This document shows positions 1-7,710 of a DNA stretch of 64,000 bases, in pieces. Source of the DNA: Alteromonadaceae bacterium (lineage in GTDB: Bacteria; Pseudomonadota; Gammaproteobacteria; Enterobacterales; Alteromonadaceae); contig WKFJ01000049.1 in assembly GCA_014872785.1 (NCBI GenBank), positions 24,752 to 88,751 on the forward strand, written 5' to 3'. The position numbers and the translations under genes were made by a program. Below the pieces are notes generated by a model. It saw nothing but the letters and a program-made list of their open reading frames with translations. It did no database searches and was not told the origin of the DNA. Within the stretch, counting starts at the first letter, position 1. Each line of letters starts with the position of its first letter.

Positions 1-741
1 TGGTTATCTGAATATCAAGAAGGCAACCCCTATGGCGTCTCGGTTGAAGAGGGCGTAGCCAAACGATTAAACATTAAGATGGGTGATAAATTGACCTTTA
101 ATGTGGGCAGCGAAGTGGTGGATACAACGGTTACCAGTATCCGAAAGGTGAACTGGCAAACCATGCAGCCTAACTTTTTCTTCGTGCTGCAGCCTGAGTC
201 TATGGAGGGGTTTTCACCTACCTACATAACGAGTTTCAACCTAGATAAAAGTCGTAAAAACGAAATCGCTGCAATGATGGCGCCATTCTCGACGGTAACC
301 TTGTTTGACGTAGATGCTCGGATCGATCAACTGCGAGAAATCGTGGAACAAGTGTCGATGGCTGTGGAGTTCATTTTGATTTTGGTGTTGATTGCCGGCT
401 CACTGGTATTGATAGCCCAAGTTCAAGCCAGTATGGATGAGCGACAACAAGAGCTTGCTATACTTCGCACATTAGGTGCCAAAGGGAGTTTGATTAGAGC
501 CAGTGTGGTATTTGAGTTTATTATAATCGGTGTAGTGGCTGGACTCATGGCCGCAGTGGCCAACGAACTGACCTTGTATCTCTTACAGACACAAGTGTTC
601 CAGATGCCTGCTACTTTGCATTTGGATTATTGGTTGATTGCACCCGGAGTGGGCGCATTGATAGTAGGTATCTTGGGGGCTATAAGCTGCTGGCGCTTGT
701 TGTCACTTAATACCAGTCATTTACTGCGCAATATGGTATAG
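1..741 (+). CDS. FtsX-type ABC transporter permease, C-terminal part (YbbP-like)
   Basis: The reading frame is open from the first base, so the gene starts upstream of the window and only about 246 C-terminal residues are seen. The visible part has a soluble periplasmic stretch followed by three hydrophobic segments (around residues 121-140, 175-190 and 215-235 of the fragment). Between the first two lies the conserved cytoplasmic loop with MDERQQELAILRTLGAKG, typical of FtsX/MacB-like permeases. The sequence resembles the large YbbP permeases, which work with a YbbA-type ATPase and are linked to export of lipids or hydrophobic compounds. The ATPase should lie upstream. The family assignment is good; the substrate is unknown. 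Confidence 0.8.
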   Translation, partial: WLSEYQEGNPYGVSVEEGVAKRLNIKMGDKLTFNVGSEVVDTTVTSIRKVNWQTMQPNFFFVLQPESMEGFSPTYITSFNLDKSRKNEIAAMMAPFSTVTLFDVDARIDQLREIVEQVSMAVEFILILVLIAGSLVLIAQVQASMDERQQELAILRTLGAKGSLIRASVVFEFIIIGVVAGLMAAVANELTLYLLQTQVFQMPATLHLDYWLIAPGVGALIVGILGAISCWRLLSLNTSHLLRNMV

Positions 742-772
742 AGACTTTTGACCAGCAGGTTCTAGTAACGCG

Positions 773-1183
773 TCACTCGTTTGGGTGGCGCTTACATTTA
801 TATCTCTGTTGCATCACTTTGACGGAGTCAGCAACGATTTCCACTAATACCGTCAAATCAATATTTTTCAAACTTCCTAAATACAAACAAGATTTGCCCA
901 GTTTATATTTTCCCAATTGGGAGAGCTGTTCTTCGTAATCCGCAAAACCGGGCATCACATAAACAACAGTATTTTGCGCCCTAGGCGCGAAACCGGTAAC
1001 AAAGGCATCACCTTCATGGCCAGAGTCATACTGATAGTGATAACTGCCATAGCCAATCATAGTGCCAGTTAAATATGGCGTGTAACCTGATGCCTGTTCC
1101 AATAAAGGCAAAAGTATTCTAGCGTCTTCGGCACGCTTTTGATTTTTCAGTCCTGCAAGGTAGGTTTCAATTTCACTCATCAT
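773..1183 (-). CDS. DUF1801 domain protein
   Basis: This is a 136-residue soluble protein with no signal peptide or membrane segment. Its pattern (an N-terminal helix, then GTMIGYGSYHYQYDSG, then VVYVMPGFADYEEQL and LGKYKLGKSCLYLGSLKNID) matches the DUF1801/YdhG-like fold, a small domain related to frataxin-like proteins whose biochemical role is not settled. It converges with the upstream permease gene. Two adjacent ATG codons (1183 and 1180) could serve as start and neither has a clear Shine-Dalgarno sequence. The family call is good; the function is unknown. Confidence 0.75.
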   Translation of the reverse strand: MMSEIETYLAGLKNQKRAEDARILLPLLEQASGYTPYLTGTMIGYGSYHYQYDSGHEGDAFVTGFAPRAQNTVVYVMPGFADYEEQLSQLGKYKLGKSCLYLGSLKNIDLTVLVEIVADSVKVMQQRYKCKRHPNE

Positions 1184-1400
1184 TTAGGTGTGTTGTGAGT
1201 TAATTTATCCTAAGTATAGGCAGTTAGGCGTTTAGTGTTTAATTTTTATGAGAAAATAAGAATATCTTCGCTGTAAAAGCAAAAATTTCAAAAGTATCAT
1301 CAATCTTGCTAACTTTTTAAGTGCAAATTGAATTTGAAAAAGTACATTTTCTGGGCAAGTTGCTACACTTCAAATTGAAAATCTTGCGAAGGAAATGACA

Positions 1401-1586
1401 ATGAAATCAGAAAAAGAGTTTGTATACGAAACTGCGGCTAAGATTTATGCATCCATGTTTGCTAATCCTGATGTTAGAGAAGACATGCGGTATGCCATTG
1501 AACGCGCCATCGCATTGTATGACGAACTGAGAAAGATAAGCCTTCACGATACACCAGACACTGAAGATAGCAATGAGACTGAATAG
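1401..1586 (+). CDS. Small acidic protein of unknown function
   Basis: This is a 61-residue protein starting MKSEKEFVYE. I prefer the ATG at 1401 to the one at 1395 because the AAGGA at 1389-1393 lies 7 bases before 1401 but only 1 base before 1395. The sequence is largely helical and acidic, with two predicted helices (about residues 3-20 and 25-45) and a charged tail. There is no signal peptide or recognisable domain. It is a stand-alone gene between the DUF1801 gene and the EF-hand gene. The clear ribosome site supports a real gene, but I do not recognise a family. Confidence 0.55.
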   Translation: MKSEKEFVYETAAKIYASMFANPDVREDMRYAIERAIALYDELRKISLHDTPDTEDSNETE

Positions 1587-1693
1587 TCGTGGACTTCCAC
1601 CTAAAGACTAAATACACCTATTATTCACATTGTTTGCACAATATCTGTCCATTTGATTGCTAGTATCTGATCATCAACTGATTGGAGGCTATT

Positions 1694-2074
1694 ATGGCAA
1701 TTTTTTCATCATCAGCGATTTGTAAACGCAACCGCATGGCAGCGTTTTTGCCCGTTATTTTGCTTTTAAGTATGGTTTTCATGAGCCAAGCTGCAAATGC
1801 GATGGGCGACGAACACCGAAAAGGCAAACGTGGTGAACGACCAAAACCTCCTACTTTTGCGTCTTTAGATGTTAACCAGGACGGCGTTGTTTCTTTGGAT
1901 GAATTTGAGCAGCATGAAATCCCACGAGGTGACCACGCCACTATCTTTGGTTTTATCGATACGAATCAAGATGGTCAAATCACAGAAGAAGAATTAACCA
2001 GTCATAAACCGCCTAAGCATCGAAAAGGTAAACCTCGCGAGCAACAAGTTTATTCTTCAGGTGCCAACCAATAA
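1694..2074 (+). CDS. Exported EF-hand calcium-binding protein
   Basis: The 126-residue product begins with a basic and hydrophobic signal peptide ending near AANA-MGDE. Two canonical EF-hand loops follow: DVNQDGVVSLDE (about residues 55-66) and DTNQDGQITEEE (about 86-97), with Asp/Asn ligands at positions 1, 3 and 5 and Glu at 12. The linkers are rich in Lys, Arg and Pro. The ATG at 1694 is chosen because GGAGG at 1684-1688 lies 5 bases upstream. It probably acts as a periplasmic calcium sensor or buffer, with no enzymatic domain. The next gene starts 13 bases after its stop, so they are probably co-transcribed. Confidence 0.8.
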   Translation: MAIFSSSAICKRNRMAAFLPVILLLSMVFMSQAANAMGDEHRKGKRGERPKPPTFASLDVNQDGVVSLDEFEQHEIPRGDHATIFGFIDTNQDGQITEEELTSHKPPKHRKGKPREQQVYSSGANQ

Positions 2075-2087
2075 TAAGGACGACAAG

Positions 2088-2429
2088 ATGATCGAAGTCA
2101 TAGGAAACACTGCCAATAGTTATATTAAGCCACAGATATCAACGAGTCTTAGTAGCGAGCAGTCTGAAACCGTAGACAGTATTCTTTCAGGGTTTGACTC
2201 TACTAGTTTAACTGAGGCTGATGCGCAGTCTATTGTGGATCAATTAAAGGAAGCTGGCATTCAACCGGGAAAAGGGCTAGCTGACGCTTTTGCTGAGCTA
2301 GGTTTTGATGCGAAAGAGGTTGGAGACCTAGCGGGGGTAACCAATGGACAACGCCCACCTCCGCCACCTTCAGAATCACAAAGCGAACAGGCTTTACCTG
2401 CCAACAGTACGTTCTCAATTCAAGCTTGA
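2088..2429 (+). CDS. Uncharacterised protein following the EF-hand gene
   Basis: The product is 113 residues and starts at the ATG at 2088, which has AAGGA at 2076-2080 (7 bases upstream). An in-frame GTG at 2061 would overlap the EF-hand gene and is less likely. There is no signal peptide. The central part (DAQSIVDQLKEAGIQPG, then ADAFAELGFDAKEVGDLAG) looks like a compact helical domain, followed by a Pro-rich tail with five prolines in a row. I do not recognise a named family. The tight spacing with the EF-hand gene and the terminator just downstream suggest a two-gene operon. Confidence 0.65.
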   Translation: MIEVIGNTANSYIKPQISTSLSSEQSETVDSILSGFDSTSLTEADAQSIVDQLKEAGIQPGKGLADAFAELGFDAKEVGDLAGVTNGQRPPPPPSESQSEQALPANSTFSIQA

Positions 2430-2454
2430 GTACTCGAGTAATAAAATCATAAGC

Positions 2455-2495
2455 AAAAGACCTCTGAGCCGGATAACTCAGAGGTTTTGGTTTTC
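2455..2495 (+). terminator. Rho-independent terminator after the EF-hand operon
   Basis: A perfect 8-bp stem, CCTCTGAG (2461-2468) and CTCAGAGG (2477-2484), with an 8-base loop, is followed by TTTTGGTTTT and preceded by an A-rich stretch. It lies directly after the gene ending at 2429 and before hrpB. Confidence 0.85.
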
Positions 2496-2555
2496 GCATT
2501 AACTTCTTTGCATTACACTCCATTAGCTAAAAATGCTTGCTAGGAGAGTGCTCGT

Positions 2556-5039
2556 TTGAGCCAAGATTTACCCGTATTAGAAGTGTTAGATGTCATTTGT
2601 GAGCATCTCAACAAGAACACCAATGTTGTCTTAAGTGCCGCTCCGGGAGCCGGTAAATCAACCCTTGTGCCAATAACCCTTCTGCAACAAAACTGGCTGA
2701 GTGGCCAGAGAATCATCATGTTGCAACCGCGGCGAATTGCCGCAAAGTCTATTGCACATTACCTATCACAACAATTAAATGAGCCTGTTGGCAAAACCAT
2801 TGGTTATAGGGTTAAAAATGATCATAAGGTCAGCCGTGAAACGCGGTTAGAAATCGTAACCGAAGCGATTTTGACTCGGCATATTCAAACCGACCCAGAG
2901 CTATCCGGGGTAGGGCTCATCATATTTGATGAGTTTCACGAACGTTCTCAGCACGCCGATCTTGGATTGATGATGGCGTTAGAGGTACAACAGGGATTGC
3001 GTGATGACCTGCGCTTACTGGTCATGTCGGCATCGATGAATGAATCATTGCTAGAAAATTTTCTACCTGACAGTGTATTGATAAAAAGTGAAGGACGACA
3101 GTTTCCTGTTCAGGAGCATTATCTAAAAGCACCTCCCGCGAGACTTGAAGAATCGGTGTTCAAAGGTGTTGAACTAGCTATCAACAAGCAGCAAGCAGGC
3201 CACCTATTAATTTTTCTGCCTGGACAGAATGAGATTAATCGATGTCTGGATCATGTGCAGGGTAAGCTACGTGAGCATAGCCAATTTGAGTGTTTACCTC
3301 TGTACGGTGCATTGTCACTGAGTCAGCAACAAAAGGTATTAGGTGAGAGTGAAATTGGTAAAAGAAAAATAATTTTTGCCACTAATATTGCTGAAACCAG
3401 TTTAACCATTCCTGGTGTAACTGCTGTTGTTGACTCCGGCCTTGAGAAGCGTGCTGTATTTGACCCGGCCAGTGGAATGACACGTTTGCAGCGACAGTGG
3501 ATCCCAAAATCAAGCGTTATTCAAAGGCAAGGTCGCGCCGGCAGAACCGCTCCCGGCGTGGCGGTGAGGCTTTGGACGCTCGCAGATGAACACGCAATGC
3601 GAGATTTTCAAACACCTGAAGTGCAAGATGCGGATTTATGTCAGTTTGTGCTCGAGCTTTCGGCCTGGGGGGTAACGGACTTTGACAGTGTCACTTGGAT
3701 CTCTCCACCGCATAGCGCGCACCTCAGTCAGGCATTGAGTGTACTTTGCGAATTGTCACTACTTGATGCCCAGAGGCGAATTACCAAAAAAGGTAAACGT
3801 GCATTGCAGATGCCCATCCATCCTAGGCTTGCCAGTATGTTATTAGACAACACTGCGCACTTTAACGTGAGTTTAGTTGCCGCCTTGTTAGCCGAAAGGG
3901 ATGTATTACCCAGTGCAGATTCTTGCAATGTGGGGCTAAGATTCGACTATGTCAGGACGAAATTAAATCAGCCTAAACAGCCCTATTTGGTTAATCAAAT
4001 CGAACAATCGGCTAAAGGCATTGCCAAACATCTCGATGCCAGTCTTAAACCACAAGCTGTGGCCGATACGCAACTGGGTAAATGGCTCATGTCCGCTTTC
4101 CCAGACCGGCTCGCGAAGAGGCGGGGCGCAAGTTCACACCGCTATTTAATGGCAAATGGCCGAGGTGTGGCACTGCACGTCGGCGACCCATTGACGCAGT
4201 TCGAATATATTGTTGTGGCTGATTGTGACGCGCAAAAAAAAGAGGGACGCGTATTTAGTGCTGCACCTTTGTCCGATGATGCGGTAATGTCCATCGTGAT
4301 GCCGAAAACAGAGCATCACGTGCTATTGGAGCTTGATGCTGAAAAACAACACATGCGCTTTTTTGAGGTGCGAAAGTTTCAGGCGATAGAACTAAGCAAG
4401 AAGTTGCTTGTTGATGTGAGTGACCAGGATAAACATGCGGCCTTTGTCGAATACATAAAGCAGAGGGGACTGTCGAGTTTAAACTGGAGTAATGCTTGTC
4501 GGCAGTGGCTTGCTAGGGCGAATTGGTTAGGTGAGCATGCCCCCGATTTTCCGCAACTGAAAGAGGCGATTCTAGCGTCAGAATTTGATGCCTGGTTATT
4601 TCCTTATACGGGACTATTGACGTCTTTTGACGTGCTGAAGAAGATTGATGTATTTAACCTCGTACAACAGGTTTTAACTTACGAACAACAAGTCACTCTG
4701 CAACAAGAAGCCCCAACTCACTACCAAACTCCCACCGGGAGAGACGTTAAAATTGATTACAGTTCTGCGCAAGGGCCACTGGTATCTTTACCACTGCAAG
4801 AAGTCTTTGGAGAACTAGCATCTCCGCGACTCGCTTTCGGCAAAGTACCGCTGCGCTTCGAATTGTTATCACCTGCTCGTCGTCCTTTGCAAACTACAAG
4901 CGATTTAGGCGGGTTTTGGCAGTCCTCTTATCATGACATTGCCAAGGAAATGCGCGGTAGATATCCCAAACATCGTTGGCCTGAAGAGCCTTTAAAAGAG
5001 AAAGCTGGTCATTCGCTAAAGAGCAAAGCAAAAGGCTAA
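2556..5039 (+). CDS. hrpB: ATP-dependent RNA helicase HrpB
   Basis: This is an 827-residue DEAH/RHA-type helicase, about the usual length of HrpB. The Walker A motif AAPGAGKST is near residue 31, the motif II variant DEFHERSQHADLG near 124, and SAS (motif III) near 158. The helicase C domain carries NIAETSLTIPGV and QRQGRAGRTAPG, and the HrpB-specific C-terminal region follows. The start is a TTG preceded by TAGGAGAG at 2541-2548. HrpB acts on RNA in the cytoplasm; its exact role in most bacteria is not well defined. It is a single gene, convergent with the two-component system downstream. Confidence 0.93.
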   Translation: MSQDLPVLEVLDVICEHLNKNTNVVLSAAPGAGKSTLVPITLLQQNWLSGQRIIMLQPRRIAAKSIAHYLSQQLNEPVGKTIGYRVKNDHKVSRETRLEIVTEAILTRHIQTDPELSGVGLIIFDEFHERSQHADLGLMMALEVQQGLRDDLRLLVMSASMNESLLENFLPDSVLIKSEGRQFPVQEHYLKAPPARLEESVFKGVELAINKQQAGHLLIFLPGQNEINRCLDHVQGKLREHSQFECLPLYGALSLSQQQKVLGESEIGKRKIIFATNIAETSLTIPGVTAVVDSGLEKRAVFDPASGMTRLQRQWIPKSSVIQRQGRAGRTAPGVAVRLWTLADEHAMRDFQTPEVQDADLCQFVLELSAWGVTDFDSVTWISPPHSAHLSQALSVLCELSLLDAQRRITKKGKRALQMPIHPRLASMLLDNTAHFNVSLVAALLAERDVLPSADSCNVGLRFDYVRTKLNQPKQPYLVNQIEQSAKGIAKHLDASLKPQAVADTQLGKWLMSAFPDRLAKRRGASSHRYLMANGRGVALHVGDPLTQFEYIVVADCDAQKKEGRVFSAAPLSDDAVMSIVMPKTEHHVLLELDAEKQHMRFFEVRKFQAIELSKKLLVDVSDQDKHAAFVEYIKQRGLSSLNWSNACRQWLARANWLGEHAPDFPQLKEAILASEFDAWLFPYTGLLTSFDVLKKIDVFNLVQQVLTYEQQVTLQQEAPTHYQTPTGRDVKIDYSSAQGPLVSLPLQEVFGELASPRLAFGKVPLRFELLSPARRPLQTTSDLGGFWQSSYHDIAKEMRGRYPKHRWPEEPLKEKAGHSLKSKAKG

Positions 5040-5063
5040 AGCTCGGCAACAATTGTTTTCGTG

Positions 5064-5750
5064 TTAGCTTAGATTGATGGGGGAATACTTATAGCCAACC
5101 CCATAGACAGAGTGAATCAATTCAAATTCTTGTGCAGGCGATATTTTATGACGTAGCTTTTTAACGTGGCTGTCTATGGTTCTGTCACTCACTATGCGAT
5201 GATCCGAGTAGATGTAATCCATTATTCTATCGCGAGAAAATATCTTTTCTGGTGACTCTGTAAGCAACTTGAAAATTCTAAATTCGACATGAGTTAATTC
5301 GATGCGCTGACCGTTGACGACTGCTGCTAGGGTATCTTCGTCCAAAGAAACAAGATTAGGACTGATGATTTGTTGATTGATGCGTCTAAGAAAGCTTTTG
5401 ACTCTTGCAACCACTTCTTTGGGACTAAACGGTTTGCAAATATAGTCATCAGCACCGATTTCTAAACCCAATAATTTATCGACTTCTTCAACTTTGGCGG
5501 TGATCATTATTACCGGTGCGGCATTGAACTCTCGTAGTTCCCGACAGATATCTAACCCGGATTTTCCTGGCAGCATTAAATCTAACAGTAAAATATCGAA
5601 GCTATTTTCTTTTATCCAAGGAATGACATCATCGCCGTGGTAAAGACAATGGGTATTGAAGCCGGCGTGTTGGCAATAATCCGATATTAGAGCAGCAATC
5701 TTTTGTTCGTCTTCGACTATTAATACGGTTTGTTGCACCGAGTCATCCAT
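5064..5750 (-). CDS. OmpR-family response regulator, BaeR-like
   Basis: The protein is 228 residues. The N-terminal receiver (about 1-125) has acidic residues VEDE near 13, the phospho-acceptor Asp in LLLDLMLPGKSG and the conserved Lys in CKPFSPKEV. The C-terminal winged-helix DNA-binding domain (about 140-225) contains ELTHVEFRIFKLL and RTIDSHVKKLRHKI. It lies immediately downstream of its sensor kinase gene with no gap between the kinase stop and this ATG, so the two are cotranslated partners. The signal and targets are not evident; the BaeR-like assignment rests on overall resemblance. Confidence 0.88.
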   Translation of the reverse strand: MDDSVQQTVLIVEDEQKIAALISDYCQHAGFNTHCLYHGDDVIPWIKENSFDILLLDLMLPGKSGLDICRELREFNAAPVIMITAKVEEVDKLLGLEIGADDYICKPFSPKEVVARVKSFLRRINQQIISPNLVSLDEDTLAAVVNGQRIELTHVEFRIFKLLTESPEKIFSRDRIMDYIYSDHRIVSDRTIDSHVKKLRHKISPAQEFELIHSVYGVGYKYSPINLS

Positions 5751-7358
5751 TTAGTTCACCAATTCCAATTCGATAATAATCGCTAATCCGCCCAATGTGG
5801 AGCGCTTGGCGTAGATGTGACCATTGTGGGCTGTGATGATGTTTTTACATATTGCTAATCCTAACCCGGTACCGCCCGTTTTGCGATTGCGTGAAGCATC
5901 GACTCGATACAAGTGATCAAATAGCTTATCCAAGTGCTCTGGCTCAACACCGACCCCATTATCTTCAATAATAATGTGCCCTTTGTTGTCAAACTCGTGC
6001 AGCGAAACGTGACAGCGGTTGGCGCCACTGGCATATTTGATTACATTGTTTAGGACATTGTCTAAACATTGATTCAACCTAAAGCCATCTGCAAAACTCC
6101 AGAGTTCCTTGTTGCCAATTTCAGCCACTAGCGTTAATTGATGCTCTTGGAATTGCAGGGTATGTTGCTGAACAGCCTCTTGTACTACCTCGTTCAACGA
6201 TACTTTTTCTTTTTGATAATGCTGAGTGCCCAACTCTGAACGGGCGAGTTCGTGCAAATCACCAATGAACCGTTCAAGACGCAGGATTTCTGAATGCAAA
6301 GAATCGATTTGCGCCATGGCGACGGGTCTAATCCCATCTTGCATGGCTTCTAACTCGCCTCGCAATATAGCGACAGGGGTTCTTAAATCATGAGCGGTAT
6401 CAGCAAACCAGCGCTCTCGATCCGTTTGATTACTTGCTAGCGTATCTGCGAGATGATTTACATTGTTATACAACAGTTCAAACTCATCTCGTCTTTCAGT
6501 CGCAAGTTTACTGTCATAATGCCCTTTTGATATCGCACTTAGTGCACGAGAAAGCCGCTTAATTGGATGAACAAGGTGATTCGCTAGAGGCAGTGAAATT
6601 AAAAAAGTTAATATGACCAAAATACTGGCAAATTGAAATAAACGGGTTTCTTGCTTATCTAAAAAGCTCAGTTCGTAATCTTCCGCTAATTCAGTGCGTT
6701 TTGAGACGGCAAGGTGACCGACCACCTTGCCGTTATGATTAAGTGCTTTATAGACATATTCGCGGTCTTCGAAATGCAATCCCGCGACATAGTTGATGTT
6801 TTCATCCATCAGGGCAAAACTCACTCGCGGCGTGGGTCTAAATGCCGCTGGCGCTTGTCTGGGAACAGACCCATCAGTCTGAATGCTGGTGGAGTGATCT
6901 CGCATCGGCCTAACAGGTGGTTGTTCACCGTTTCTTGGTGGCGGTCTACGTTCAGTATTTTGGGTTGTCCCGTATCGAGGCGGTCTATCGGGGCGCGCAT
7001 CGCCGCTTGGTCGTCTAGGTGGTGGCCTATCCCCCTGTGGCGGACGGCGTTCGGGTCCAATATCGCCTAGGCTCAAATGCGGGGGGGAATAGGGCTTTTG
7101 TACCAAGAAGCTTTTTAAAAGCTGCCTAAATGCACTAGGCGTGTCTGTGTATGCACTCCAATTTCCATCTATTGCGTACTGTTGTTCCAGTGCTTGCGTA
7201 AGGGGGGCGAGGTCGTTCAGTTCTTTCTGATTGACAAAGTCCACCATTCCCTCGCCAAGAGACCACTGTATTGCCATGACCAATGTAATGACTAGTGCGC
7301 TGCTCCAAACGAACATAGCAGCGAATAGCTTGTATTGTATTTTTGTTTTCAAAGGCAA
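5751..7358 (-). CDS. Sensor histidine kinase, BaeS-like, with Pro/Arg-rich periplasmic domain
   Basis: This is a 535-residue membrane kinase. TM1 is at about residues 11-33 and TM2 at about 240-262, enclosing a periplasmic domain of about 205 residues. HAMP follows, then HisKA with the phospho-acceptor His in TAHDLRTPVAILRG, and an HATPase with DNGVGVEP and GGTGLGLAICKNI. The periplasmic domain carries a striking run rich in Pro and Arg (about residues 104-155), which is unusual for this family. The start is a TTG without a clear ribosome site; the next in-frame Met is 14 codons in and would cut into TM1. It pairs with the adjacent response regulator. Confidence 0.88.
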   Translation of the reverse strand: MPLKTKIQYKLFAAMFVWSSALVITLVMAIQWSLGEGMVDFVNQKELNDLAPLTQALEQQYAIDGNWSAYTDTPSAFRQLLKSFLVQKPYSPPHLSLGDIGPERRPPQGDRPPPRRPSGDARPDRPPRYGTTQNTERRPPPRNGEQPPVRPMRDHSTSIQTDGSVPRQAPAAFRPTPRVSFALMDENINYVAGLHFEDREYVYKALNHNGKVVGHLAVSKRTELAEDYELSFLDKQETRLFQFASILVILTFLISLPLANHLVHPIKRLSRALSAISKGHYDSKLATERRDEFELLYNNVNHLADTLASNQTDRERWFADTAHDLRTPVAILRGELEAMQDGIRPVAMAQIDSLHSEILRLERFIGDLHELARSELGTQHYQKEKVSLNEVVQEAVQQHTLQFQEHQLTLVAEIGNKELWSFADGFRLNQCLDNVLNNVIKYASGANRCHVSLHEFDNKGHIIIEDNGVGVEPEHLDKLFDHLYRVDASRNRKTGGTGLGLAICKNIITAHNGHIYAKRSTLGGLAIIIELELVN

Positions 7359-7710
7359 TGCGTTTAGTCTGCGATCGGGTCAATTTAATCAGAACTCGAT
7401 GGCGAAGTATATTGATGTACAAGCTAAAGTGTACGCGATATTAAGTACGCAAAAAGTATGTGTGTTTTATTTGCACAATGTTTCCACTTTTGGGATTTGT
7501 GCACGGATCACTCAAATAAACGGAAAAGTGTAAGCAAGTATTAATGAGGCTTACACTTATCCCCTAAAATCTGTCATTCATCTAAATTGCTTAGTCAATT
7601 TGAGAATTGTCGGTTTTAATGGCGCCGATCCACGACTGCTCGTTGCTAACGAGACAAAGCATTGCGATGTATAAGCATCGGTTGTGGACTCAAGACAACA
7701 GAGGCGGCCA
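7359..7710. promoter_or_regulatory. Divergent intergenic region between sensor kinase and RND pump
   Basis: About 350 bp separates the two divergent transcription units, and no open frame here looks like a gene. It must hold promoters for both sides. I see no strong palindrome. Because of its position, the adjacent two-component system may control the pump, but that is an inference. Confidence 0.4.

Noticed and set aside
7135..7422. Alternative open frames in the sensor kinase region on both strands
   Set aside because: They are shadows of the Pro/Arg-rich kinase coding sequence or of the intergenic region, with no ribosome sites.
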